A stretch of 64,000 bases of DNA from NCBI RefSeq assembly GCF_963662805.1, contig NZ_OY759862.1, positions 62,001-126,000 of the forward strand, given 5' to 3'. A program made the position numbers and the translations under genes. Numbering within the stretch: the first letter of the stretch is position 1; each line of letters opens with the position of its first letter. Source of the stretch: an uncultured Cohaesibacter sp. (GTDB lineage Bacteria > Pseudomonadota > Alphaproteobacteria > Rhizobiales > Cohaesibacteraceae). This document shows positions 1 through 9,800 of this stretch, piece by piece. The notes below the pieces were generated by a model. That model had not been told where the DNA came from. It made no database searches and worked only from the letters and a program-made list of their open reading frames with translations.

Positions 1-2
1 GA

Positions 3-663
3 GGCAATCTGTCCCTTGCCGAAGTGACGCTTCGCGACCCGCGCAATTCGCAGCCCCGATCGACGGGCGTCTGGGGGCTGTCCGATCTGGAAGTTGGAGA
101 TTTCCTAGCCAATGGTACCAAGATCGTCGACATCAACAACACCGAAACCATCCGCGTGACCTTCGAGTTGCCGGAACGGGCCATCAACATCCTGTCGCTG
201 GACAAAGAGGTAAGAGCCGAGACGCCTGCGCTTCGGGGCAAACAGTTCGAAGGCCATATCGTTGCCTTTGACAGCCAGATCGATGAGGCGACCCGCACGG
301 TCACCGTCAGGGCCGCCATCAGCAACGAGAAGGGGCAATTGGTTGGCCGGGTATGACCTTCACTGTCTCGCTGGTGCAGGAGAGCGAGTCCGATGGCTTC
401 CGTTCCCCTCGATTGCCCTAACCTGGACCCGTGACGGAACGCAGGTCTGGGTGGCCCGAGGACAACAAGGTGACAAACCTGATTCCTGTTGTCTTTCTCA
501 AACGCGAGGACGACACCATCTGGATTGAAGGGGATGATCTGAAACCGGGCATGGATGTGGTGGTCGACGGCGTTCACAAGCTGCGCCCGGGTGCCAGCAT
601 CATGGTTGCCAACGAAAACACCGTCGAATGCTTGCCAACAAGGTTGCGGAGGCAGGTCAATGA
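3..663 (+). pseudogene. RND efflux periplasmic adaptor (membrane fusion protein), 5'-truncated and frameshifted
   Basis: The C-terminal two thirds of an HlyD/AcrA-type adaptor that links an inner-membrane RND pump to an outer-membrane channel. The reading frame is open from base 3, at the window edge. Typical blocks are visible: GLSDLEVGDFLANGTKIVDI (lipoyl/barrel junction), then a beta-barrel segment, then VVVDGVHKLRPGA near the end. The blocks lie in different frames, with switches near 340-352, 400, 450 and 630, each explained by a one-base gain or loss. The stop (661-663) overlaps the permease ATG in an ATGA arrangement, so the two were translationally coupled. Either a decaying gene or local sequence error; the family assignment is firm. 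Confidence 0.75.
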
Positions 664-3600
664 CCCATCAGCAGATGCTGCGGGGGATGACCCGTATCTT
701 CGTTGCCCGTCCCATTCTCGCCTTCGTTCTCAACCTGCTCATCATCATTGCCGGCTTCGCGGCAATCATGGGCGTTGAAGTCCGCGAGATGCCAGATGTC
801 GATAGGCCGTCCCTGTCCGTGCGTAGTACCTACGAGGGGCGCGTCGGCTCAGGTCGTTGATCAAGGAAGTGACATCGGTTCTGGAAGACGCCTTTGGGGG
901 TTCTCGATGGCATCAAAGCCATTTTCTTCCACTTCCAGTTATGGCAGCAGTCGCATTACCCTCGACCTCAACAGCGATGCCGACGTGGACATTGCGGCCA
1001 ATGAGGCCCGCGAGATCGTCTCCCAGACCATGCGTCAGTTGCCCGACGATATCGAGGATCCGACGGTCCGAAAAAGTGACGCGGACGCCGACCCGATCAT
1101 CCGGCTTGCTCTGTCTGGCAGTCAGAGCCTTGCAGAGCTCACCTCCCTTGCTGAGGGTATGATCACCGACCGGCTAAATCTTGTTGAAGGTATTGCCGAA
1201 ATCACCGTCACCGGGTCGCAGGCAAAGGAATTCCGCATTACGGTCTCCATGCCTTCGCTGCTCGCACGGGGGCTGACCTTCGATGACGTCTCGACCACGC
1301 TCAAGACCCTGCGCAACGACTATGCGCTTGGCTCCGTCGACAGCGATTACCAGCTCGACCATCCTGCGCTCGGTCAGCCCCGGACGTAACCGCCGAAATG
1401 GTGGGCAACCTCAGGATCAACGCCCACGACTTACGTCTCTGACATCGCCGATGTTCAATTGACGGCAGAAGAAACCACCCAGTTTGCTCGCGTCAATGGC
1501 CGCCCGTCCATCGGGATTGACATCGTGCGCCAGTCGGTCGGCAACACACTGACCATCTCGCAGGACGTGCGCAAGGCCGTCGTCGAGCTGCAACAGCAAT
1601 TGCCCGACAATGTCAACCTTGTCATCACGACCGATGACGGCATCTTCATTCAAGGTTCCATCGAGGAAGTCAGCAAATCGATCCTCATGGCCATCGGCAT
1701 CGTGATCGTGGTGATCTTCCTGTTCCTCAGGTCCTGGCGGGCAACGCTGATCCCGGCGGTTGCCATTCCGGTTGCCCTGATCGGGACCATCGCGGCCATC
1801 TGGATCGTCGGCTTCTCCATCAACACGATCAGCCTTCTGGCGCTCGTGCTGGCTACCGGGATGGTGGTCGATGACGCGATTGTTGTGGTCGAGAATATTG
1901 TGCGCCGCCGCCATGAGGGCGAGGGGGCCTCGCCTTGCTGCCATCACCGGCTCTAATGAGGTTTTCTTCGCGGTCATTTCGACCACGGCGACCCCTTGCT
2001 GCGGTGTTCATCCCCATCTCCTTCCTGCCCGGTCAGGCAGGGGGCGTCTTCTCCGAATTCGGTTTCGTGCTCGCCTTCTGTGTGACCCTGTCCTCAGCCG
2101 TCGCCCTGACCATGGCGCCCATGCTGGCCTCAAATCCTCGATCCGGGCAAGCCGACGAAACGGATGTTGAAGGCCGAGGAGAAAGCCCGTGAGAGCGGCC
2201 AAACCATCCCTGAAGACGGACTGATCACCGGCCTGTTCCACAAGGTGATCGACAAGTCCATCCGGCTGCCGTTCCTCACCATCGGGGTGGCCATGGGCCT
2301 TTGCGGTTTTCGCGCTCGGCGCGTCGCAGACCCTCACCAGCACACTCCACGCCGCCAGAAGACCGTGGCATGTTCTTCATCATTGCCTCGGCACCTGTCG
2401 GCGCGACCAACGACTATATGAGCAGCCAGATCGAGCAGGTTGAGGAAATCCTCGAGCCCTATCGCGACAGTGGCGAAATCACGTCCGTTCTCTCGCTCAT
2501 CGGGCGCGGTGGCGGCACGCGAGCCTTCGTCATCGTGCGCCTTGCTGACTGGTCCGCTGCGAGATCGTGATCAGGCCGAAATCGGTGCGGAATTCAACAA
2601 GAAGCTTTCCGAGGTGCCCGGCCTCAGGGTCATGGTGCGCAGCCCCAACTCTCTGGGCATCCGCGGTGGCGGGTCGGGTCTGAGCTTTGCCGTGACGGGC
2701 AACGATTATCCCAAGCTGGTCAGTGGTGCCAACGAACTGATTGCGGCCATGGCAGCCGATCCCATGTTCGCAAACGCCCAGTTGAGCTCTAATGACACCT
2801 CGCCGCAGATCAGTGTCGACATCGACCGGGACCGGGCGCTCGAGCTCGGCATCACGCCGGACACGATCGCCGACACCATCTCCGGCAATGACGCAGGGGC
2901 TTGACTGCCACACTCCGTCTTCATTGATGGAGAGGAAACCGACCTTCTGATGAAACCGGGCGGCCCTCACCCATCAATGACCCCAGTGAATCTCGAGCAG
3001 ATCTTTGCCCGAACCAAGGACGGCAACATCATTCCGCCTGTCTTCTGTTGCCACCTTCGAGCAGGGGCTCAGTCAGGCTTCCCTTCGCCCCGCGAGAACG
3101 GATCCCTCGCAGTCGGCATTAGTGCAAACCCTTGCCACAGGCATCAGCCTTGGGGAATCCGTCACCCGGATGCGGGAGCTGGCAAGAGATACCCTTCCGC
3201 AGGGAACCGGCATCACTCTGCTCGGTGATGCAGCCGAACTGGATTCGAGCCGCGCAGGCACCATCATGATCTTTGCTATCGCCGGGATCATTATTCCTGT
3301 TGGTTCTGGCAGCCCAGTTCGAAAGCTTCGTCTCGGCCATCATCATCATGCTGACGGTACCGTTCGGCCTTGCCGCCGCCATGCTGGCAATCACGATCTC
3401 GGGCGGGACGCTCAACTATTATAGCCAAATCGGCCTTGTCATGCTCATTGGCGTGATGGCCAAGAACGGCATTCTGATCGTCGAGTTCGCCAACCAGCTT
3501 CGAGAACGCGGGCAGGATATCGACAGCGCCATTCGCGACGCCGTTCGGCTGCGCATCAGGCCTGTGATGATGACCATGGTCTCGACGGTCTTCGGCGGCC

Positions 3601-3827
3601 TGCCGCTGATCCTGACATCGGGGGCTGGGGCGGAAGCCCGCATGGCCGTTGGATGGGTCGTCGTCGGCGGGCTCGGATTTGCCACGATCTTTACGCTCTT
3701 CCTCATTCCGGTGCTCTATCGCTGGATCGCACCGCTGGGCGGCGAGCCCGGTGCCGCGGCGCATAAGCTGATGCGGGAGGCCGAGACCAAGGCTCCGGCC
3801 CTGCAACAGCCAACCCCAGCCGAATGA
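660..3827 (+). pseudogene. RND-family multidrug efflux permease (AcrB/MexF type), many frameshifts
   Basis: Inner-membrane proton-driven efflux pump of the hydrophobe/amphiphile RND family. The product starts MTHQQMLRGMTRIFVARPIL, with a first TM helix straight after. The TM4 region shows VLATGMVVDDAIVVVENI with the conserved Asp pair of the proton relay, and the last block shows GVMAKNGILIVEFANQL. The total span equals about 1055 residues, the usual family length, yet the protein is spread over all three frames with roughly a dozen switches (for example near 840, 1390, 1925, 1985, 2140, 2300, 2560, 2890, 3045 and 3290). Balanced single-base indels with otherwise perfect protein conservation suggest either very recent decay or sequencing error. 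The last 185 residues (3273-3827) are one clean frame. Confidence 0.8.
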
Positions 3828-3855
3828 ACCTGATCGGTCCGTGCTGCCAAAAGAC

Positions 3856-3895
3856 AAAAAGCCGCGCCCGGTGCGTTCACTGGGCGCGGCTTTTT
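3856..3895 (+). terminator. Rho-independent terminator after efflux operon
   Basis: A perfect 14-bp inverted repeat (3856-3869 with 3882-3895) whose arms run from an A-tract into GCCGCGCCC and back into a T-tract, with a 12-nt loop. It is symmetrical, so it could work in both directions, and it sits 28 bp after the permease stop. Confidence 0.9.
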
Positions 3896-4151
3896 CTTTG
3901 GCCGTCTTCTGCCACGATCATCAATTGGACCTTCCCCGCAGGAATACGGAATCGCTGGACACCTGACATCAAGTCTTGCGCTTGAGGTGTCGACAGGACA
4001 AACTCCCCCAAACCGAATGACAAGAGCCGTTTCGTGCGATGGAAGCGTTGCACAAAGGCAGTAAGCCATGCTGTCCGGCGTTTGGAACACAGCGTTGCCA
4101 TATCTTCTGTTGGCAAAACAGGAGGGATGAACGCGCAAGAGGGAGAGGCGC

Positions 4152-5636
4152 ATGTCCGTCACTTTGGCCGAACTGGCACGCGAAATCGCTCAAGGGCTCA
4201 ACTGGTCCAACCTGATTGGCGGCAAGCCGCAACCTGCCATCAGTGGCGAGACGCTGGGGCTCGTCAGCCCGTCCGACGGAGAGGATTTCTGCTTCATCCC
4301 GCGCTCAGGGCTCGAGGATGTCGAGGCGGCAGTCGACGCGGCCCGTGAGGCCTTTGAAGGCGGAGACTGGCCCCACATGACAGCAATTGAGCGGGGGCGT
4401 ATCCTGATGCGTCTGAGCGCGCTCGTTGAACGCCATCATATGGAGCTGACCGCGCTTGAAAGCCGCGACACCGGAAAGCCGCTGCATCAGGCAGAAGCGG
4501 ACATCACGATTGCTGCCCGCTATTTCGAATTCTACGGCAGCGCTGCCGACAAGATCCTTGGCGATACCATCCCCACGCTTGACGGCTTTACGGCCCTGAC
4601 CCTGCGCGAACCGCATGGGGTCGTCGGCTCCATCATTCCGTGGAACTATCCCGCCCAGATCGGCTCCCGCGTCATCGGCTCGGCCCTTGCCATGGGCAAT
4701 TGCCTTGTGATGAAACCCTCCGAGGAAGCCTGCCTGTCGATCCTGCGCATCGCGGAGTTGGCTGCAGAGGCAGGGGTGCCCGACGGAGTGCTCAACGTCG
4801 TCTGTGGCCTTGGCGAGGAAGCCGGGGCCGCCCTGTCGTCGCACCCGGACATCGACTATCTCACTTTCACCGGCTCGCCCGAAGTGGGCGCTCTGGTGCA
4901 GCGGGCCGCTGCCGTCAATCACATCGGCACCACGATGGAGCTCGGTGGTAAGAGCCCGCAGATCCTGTTCGCCGACGCCGACCTTGATGAGGCTCTGCCC
5001 CTCGTCACCAAGGCCATCATCCAGAATGCCGGTCAGACCTGCTCGGCCGGATCGCGCCTGCTTGTACAACGCGAGATCTGGGACATGGTCGTCGTGCGCC
5101 TGCAGGAAATTTTCGATGCCCTCGTCACCAACCGTCATGATGCGGACGCCGACCTCGGCCCGCTCATCTCCCGCTCGCAGGCCGAGCGGCTGGAGACCTT
5201 CATGACCATGGCGCACGAAATGGAAATCCCAGTGCTGGCCGCAGGCACCATCGCCGAGGATGCCCCGGAAGGGGGCTATTACACGGTGCCGATTCTCTTT
5301 GGTCCCGTACCGACGGATTGCGCCATGGCGCAGGAAGAGATTTTCGGGCCCTTCCTGTCGATGATTCCCTTCGCCGATGAAGAGGAAGCCATCCGGATCG
5401 CCAACGGTACGCCCTTCGGCCTCGTCGCCGGGGTGTGGACCGATGACGCCAAGCGCGCCATGCGCATGGCGCGGGCCATCCGAGCCGGTCAGGTCTTCAT
5501 CAATAGTTACGGCGCCGGGGGCGGAGTGGAACTGCCCTTTGGTGGTGTCAAGAAATCAGGGCACGGGCGCGAGAAGGGTCTGGCCGGGCTTTATGAGATG
5601 TCAGCGGTCAAGACTGTCATCATGAACCACGGCTGA
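4152..5636 (+). CDS. Aldehyde dehydrogenase family protein (betaine-aldehyde-dehydrogenase-like)
   Basis: NAD(P)-dependent oxidation of an aldehyde to the acid, in the cytoplasm. At 494 residues it has normal family length. Landmarks: the SIIPWNYP nucleotide-binding segment, FTGSPEVG, the general-base Glu in MELGGKSPQ, and the catalytic Cys in NAGQTCSAGSRLLV; the C-terminal PFGGVKKSGHGREKGLAGL block is intact. The ATG follows a GAGGGAG ribosome site. It is the first gene of a pair with the SDR 40 bp downstream, suggesting that an alcohol-to-aldehyde and an aldehyde-to-acid step act together. The substrate cannot be read from the sequence; betaine aldehyde, amino-aldehydes and aromatic aldehydes are all possible. 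It lies fully open right beside the frameshifted efflux genes. Confidence 0.9.
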   Translation: MSVTLAELAREIAQGLNWSNLIGGKPQPAISGETLGLVSPSDGEDFCFIPRSGLEDVEAAVDAAREAFEGGDWPHMTAIERGRILMRLSALVERHHMELTALESRDTGKPLHQAEADITIAARYFEFYGSAADKILGDTIPTLDGFTALTLREPHGVVGSIIPWNYPAQIGSRVIGSALAMGNCLVMKPSEEACLSILRIAELAAEAGVPDGVLNVVCGLGEEAGAALSSHPDIDYLTFTGSPEVGALVQRAAAVNHIGTTMELGGKSPQILFADADLDEALPLVTKAIIQNAGQTCSAGSRLLVQREIWDMVVVRLQEIFDALVTNRHDADADLGPLISRSQAERLETFMTMAHEMEIPVLAAGTIAEDAPEGGYYTVPILFGPVPTDCAMAQEEIFGPFLSMIPFADEEEAIRIANGTPFGLVAGVWTDDAKRAMRMARAIRAGQVFINSYGAGGGVELPFGGVKKSGHGREKGLAGLYEMSAVKTVIMNHG

Positions 5637-5676
5637 CAGCTCGTTCGCCCATGGACTTTTAAGGGAGGAAAAGACC

Positions 5677-6429
5677 ATGACGAACACATCCAACCGCCTT
5701 TCGGGCAAAATCGCCATCGTGACCGGAGCTGCCTCCGGGTTTGGCGAGGGCATCGCCAGACGCTTTGTTGCCGAAGGGGCGAAAGTCGTCCTTGCGGACT
5801 TGAGCAAGGAGGGACTTCAGCGCGTCACAGGAGAGATTGGAGGCAGCCCGGTCGTCGCCGATGTCACCAAGCCTGAAGACATCGATAATATGTTCGCGGC
5901 GGCTGAAGCGCTCGGCGGGCTGGACATTCTGGTCAACAACGCGGGCTTTACTCATCGCAACAGACCGATGATGGAGGTCTCGGACGAGGAATTCGACCGC
6001 ATCTATGATGTCAACGTCAAGGCGGTCTTTCTGGCCGCCAAGCGCGCCATTCCGATGATGCGCAAGCGCGGAGGCGGGGTCATCATCAACACCGCTTCGA
6101 CGGCAGGCCTGAGACCGCGGCCCGGTCTGGTGGTCTACAACAGCTCGAAGGGAGCGGTGATCTCCCTCACCAAAAGCATGGCCGTCGAACTGGCTCCTGA
6201 GCAAATTCGCGTCAACGCGCTCTGTCCGGTGGCTGGAGAAACCGGCATGCTGCACCTCTTCATGGGCGAAGACACCCCCGAAATGCGCGAGAAATTCTGC
6301 TCGACCATCCCCATCGGGCGCCTGTCGACGCCACGTGACATGGCCAATGCCGCCCTCTATCTCGCAAGCGATGAAGCCGATTTCATCACCGGTGTGGCGC
6401 TCGAGGTCGACGGCGGACGCTGCATCTGA
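5677..6429 (+). CDS. SDR family oxidoreductase
   Basis: Classical short-chain dehydrogenase/reductase of 250 residues. It has the TGAASGFG dinucleotide-binding motif near residue 18, the NNAG motif, a catalytic Ser in NTASTAG, and the YNSSK (YxxxK) active site. An acidic residue at the end of beta-2 (VVLADLS) points to NAD(H) rather than NADP(H). The GGGAGG ribosome site is ideal. It lies 40 bp downstream of the aldehyde dehydrogenase on the same strand, so it is almost certainly co-transcribed and acts on a related substrate. The residues between NPC/LCP and the GxxxxxDGG tail are unusual (CPVAGETGML in place of the more common PGxxxT), so its substrate class is not assigned. Confidence 0.88.
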   Translation: MTNTSNRLSGKIAIVTGAASGFGEGIARRFVAEGAKVVLADLSKEGLQRVTGEIGGSPVVADVTKPEDIDNMFAAAEALGGLDILVNNAGFTHRNRPMMEVSDEEFDRIYDVNVKAVFLAAKRAIPMMRKRGGGVIINTASTAGLRPRPGLVVYNSSKGAVISLTKSMAVELAPEQIRVNALCPVAGETGMLHLFMGEDTPEMREKFCSTIPIGRLSTPRDMANAALYLASDEADFITGVALEVDGGRCI

Positions 6430-6596
6430 CGGGGAACGGGCGGGGACCTGATGACGGGCTCTGGTGGATCCTTTTCCAGAGCCGGTCAGAAAAGAGGGAA
6501 CCTTTGTTGCTCTCACGACATATCTCTGGGATACCTCTGTCACCACAAGATGAGTCCCGGGCGACATGATCGACGGGACAACAGGAGCCCCACAGA

Positions 6597-6782
6597 ATGA
6601 CCCTTAGTCCACCCCGAAGTTTCACGTTTCTTCTGTCCCTGGTTTTTGCCGTCGTCGGCTTTCTGATGTTTCAGGGCAACCTCTCACCGATCAGCTTTGC
6701 CGGATATACGCTGACGGCCTTCTGGTCCATGACCATCGGTTATTGTCTGCTTGCGCTGGGATGCCTCTTGAGGGGATTCTAG
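6597..6782 (+). CDS. Small two-helix membrane protein, function unknown
   Basis: A 61-residue protein with two hydrophobic stretches, roughly residues 9-27 and 36-59, joined by a short polar turn, so probably an inner-membrane hairpin. An AGGAG ribosome site lies 9 nt before the ATG, which supports it as a real gene. It lies 167 bp after the SDR gene on the same strand and converges with the histidine kinase gene, with a long inverted repeat in between. I do not recognise a family. Confidence 0.55.
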   Translation: MTLSPPRSFTFLLSLVFAVVGFLMFQGNLSPISFAGYTLTAFWSMTIGYCLLALGCLLRGF

Positions 6783-6811
6783 CGGCGAGAAACGCACGCT
6801 TTCGGAGCCGG

Positions 6812-6859
6812 AACGCTGGCGTGACGGATTGGGCCAATGCCCGACGTCACACCAGCGTT
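6812..6859. terminator. Bidirectional terminator-like inverted repeat
   Basis: A 15-bp stem with a single mismatch: 6812-6819 pairs with 6852-6859, and 6821-6826 with 6845-6850. It sits between the converging small membrane gene and the histidine kinase gene. The right arm overlaps the last codons of the kinase. Confidence 0.6.
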
Positions 6860-9800
6860 TCGGCTTCTTCCGTTTTGGCCTCTGCCTCGATGACCCGCTT
6901 CTTCGGGAAGGTCACTTCGACAAGGGTGCCGTGCTTTTCCTTGCTGCTGAGGCGCATGCGTCCGCGATTGGCCTCAACCAGTGCCTTCGTCAGCGGAAGG
7001 CCAAGGCCGATGCCGTCGTCCTTGCGACTGGTGGCGAGTTGACGGAAAGGCTCTAGCGCCGACTGGATGTCATCTTCGCTCATGCCGATGCCGGTGTCGC
7101 GGATGCGCAGCACGACGTCGCCGCTCTCTTCCTGCAAGGTCGAGACAATCACCTGTCCGCCCGCCGGGGTGAACTTCAGCGCGTTGGAGAGAAGGTTCAG
7201 CACCACCTGACGCAGGGAGCGATCATCTCCGGCGATATCCGGAAGGTCAGAGGCAAGAGACGTGCGGAAAATGATCTGCTCACGGTTTGCCTGCGGCTGC
7301 ATGATGCCGACACTCTCCGCGACCAGCCGGTTGAGTTGCGTCGCCTCGAAATTGAGATCAAGCTTGCCCGATTCCACCTTGGAGAGATCCATGATGTCGT
7401 TGAGCAACGCCATGATGTGATTGCCCGAAATGCTGATATCCTTGAGATAATCCTTGTAGCGCTCCGAGCCGATCGGGCCAAATTGCTCCTCCATCATCAC
7501 TTCGGAAAAGCCCAGAATTGCATTCAGCGGCGTCCGGATCTCGTGGCTCACTCGGGTCAGGAATTCCGACTTCTGTTTGCTGGCGGACTCGGCCTTCAGC
7601 TTCTCGGTGAGCATCGTTTCTTCGGTGCGCTTCCAGTCCGTCACGTCGCGCAGTACGGCGCAGAAGCGGTTCGTGCCCGGAATGGCAACCCGCCCCATGG
7701 TCATGAACAGCGGGATCATGCCGCCGGTGCGCACGCGGCCGATGATGTCCCGACCGTCGTTGAGCAGACTAGCGAAGCCATGGGATTTCAGACGATTGAG
7801 ATAGTCGAGCACATCCTTGTGGCTCTCTTCCATGATCAGGTCGAGGAAGCTGTTGCCAGCAATCTCATGGCGATCCACTTCGAACAAGGCTTCTGCCGAG
7901 TGGTTCATCCTGAGGATGTGGCCCGTCTCATCAAGCACCACGACCCCATCGGTGGCAGTGTCGAGAATAGCTTCCAACTCAGCGATCTTCTCGTCTTCCT
8001 CTGAGACGCCCATGCCCGGCGGCGTGTCGGGAGCCGCCTCAAAGGTCAGCATCGCGGCAGGTCGCTCTCCCCAGTTGATCGAGGAGATGCACGCCAGCAC
8101 CGAACGGTGCACGTGATCGGCGCCGCGCAAGGTCGTGCGGCCATCGGTCTTGGTCAGCCAGTCGCCGGGGCGGCCCGCAAACAGGCCTTCCATGCCGCCA
8201 GCTTCTTCAAGGGCCGCAGCGGACTCGTAACCAAGCGCGCGCAGAGCCTTGCGTGAGGCAAACAGAATCTCGGAGTTGGCCGAGACGAGAATGGCGGTCG
8301 GGATCTTGTTCAGAAGGTCGATGAGCGGCGAGGCCGCAGCCTTGCGATCCCAGAGGGCAGGGCCACCAAGGGCAGCAACGCCTGCAATGGTCGCCGCAGC
8401 AAGTGCCGTCGAGCTTTCCTGCGCGGACGTATCAACCTCGATCTCTTGCTCGACTTCATCCTCAGCGATGTCCATTTCGCTGGACAACGCTTCGTCGGGT
8501 TCGTCTTCCTTCGGCTCGTCTGCAAAGGTCTCCTGATCAGCCGGAGTCTCTTCGACAGGCTCTTCGATCCCCTCGGGCTCGATCAGCTCAGCGTCAGGTT
8601 CGGTAAGGCTCACCTCGTCCTGCAGCTCTTTCGTACCCTCATCCAGATCAGCTTGCACTTGCGCGGCGTCGAACTCGGTCTCGAGATCATCGCGAGTCTC
8701 TGACTCAACGGGCGCGTCAAGCAGAGGCGCTGCCATATCACCCTCGGGCTGTTCATCGATCACCGCCGCGGTTTCAGGCTCGGAATGTGTGTCCGGTTCC
8801 GGCTCATGCCTGCTAGCGGTGCGTTCCCTGAGGCTCTTGAACGTGGGATCAAGTGCCATGATTTCGCGGAAAGCCGCACTGGCTGCTGATCGCAAGACGG
8901 AATCGCGGCGCGTTTCCTGCTTGCTGGAGGTCGGCAGTATGCTGTCGTCGTGAACAGGTGGCTGTGGCACCGTTTCGACAACGCTTTCAGCCTCGTGGAT
9001 ATGATCTGGCTGTTGTGCTGTCTCAATCTCAACCGCACCATCCGGCTCCGTAGTTTGGGCAGGCTCGACGTATGCATCCGGTTCCTGCATGAGACTGGCT
9101 GCCTCCTCTGACAGGGCGGTGACCGCAGTCAGGGTGTCGTCGGGCTCGAACTCGTCTTCATAATCCTCGCCGAGGTCATCGAATGTCTCGAGTTCCTCGT
9201 AATCGTCGTCCATGTCGTCGCTGTCATCAAGACGCGGACGGGCATTGTTCTTGAGAACTGCCGCGATGGAATCAAAGGCGCTGCGCTCCCCGATGCTCAG
9301 GGCAAGGGGTTCATCCTTGGAAACGACCTCGCTCGCATCATCCTGTCCAGGATCGGGTGCCTGAAGCTGTTCCTCTTCGCTGTCCGGCTCGGGTGGCTGC
9401 AGCAGGGACGTGACGAGATCATAGGGATTGCGCGGCAGGGACAGACGTTTGGCAGCCGGATGATCGGTGTCTCCGGTCTCTGCATCGAACGCCGTATCAT
9501 CTGCTTTCGCTGTTTCTTCCAGTGGATCCTTTCGATCTTCCGACACGGGTGTCCCCTCGTCCTCGGCACGATGGTCCTCGTTGTCCTCGAGGCCATTGCC
9601 TTGTGCAGGAGAGATTACTGCTTCGGTCGTTGCCACAGCGGCACGGGCTGCTTGAAGCAGATCATCCGACAAAAGCTCATGTGTAACGGCAAACTGTGGC
9701 GTTCCAGTGTTCTCAAGGCGTTCATTTACAGTATTTTTACCGATTTCTTCATCGAACTCGCCCGAAAGAGCCTGATCCACATGACAAATGCCGAATCCTC

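Noticed and set aside
4305..5216. 303-residue minus-strand frame opposite the aldehyde dehydrogenase
   Set aside because: Covered by a complete, conserved gene on the other strand.
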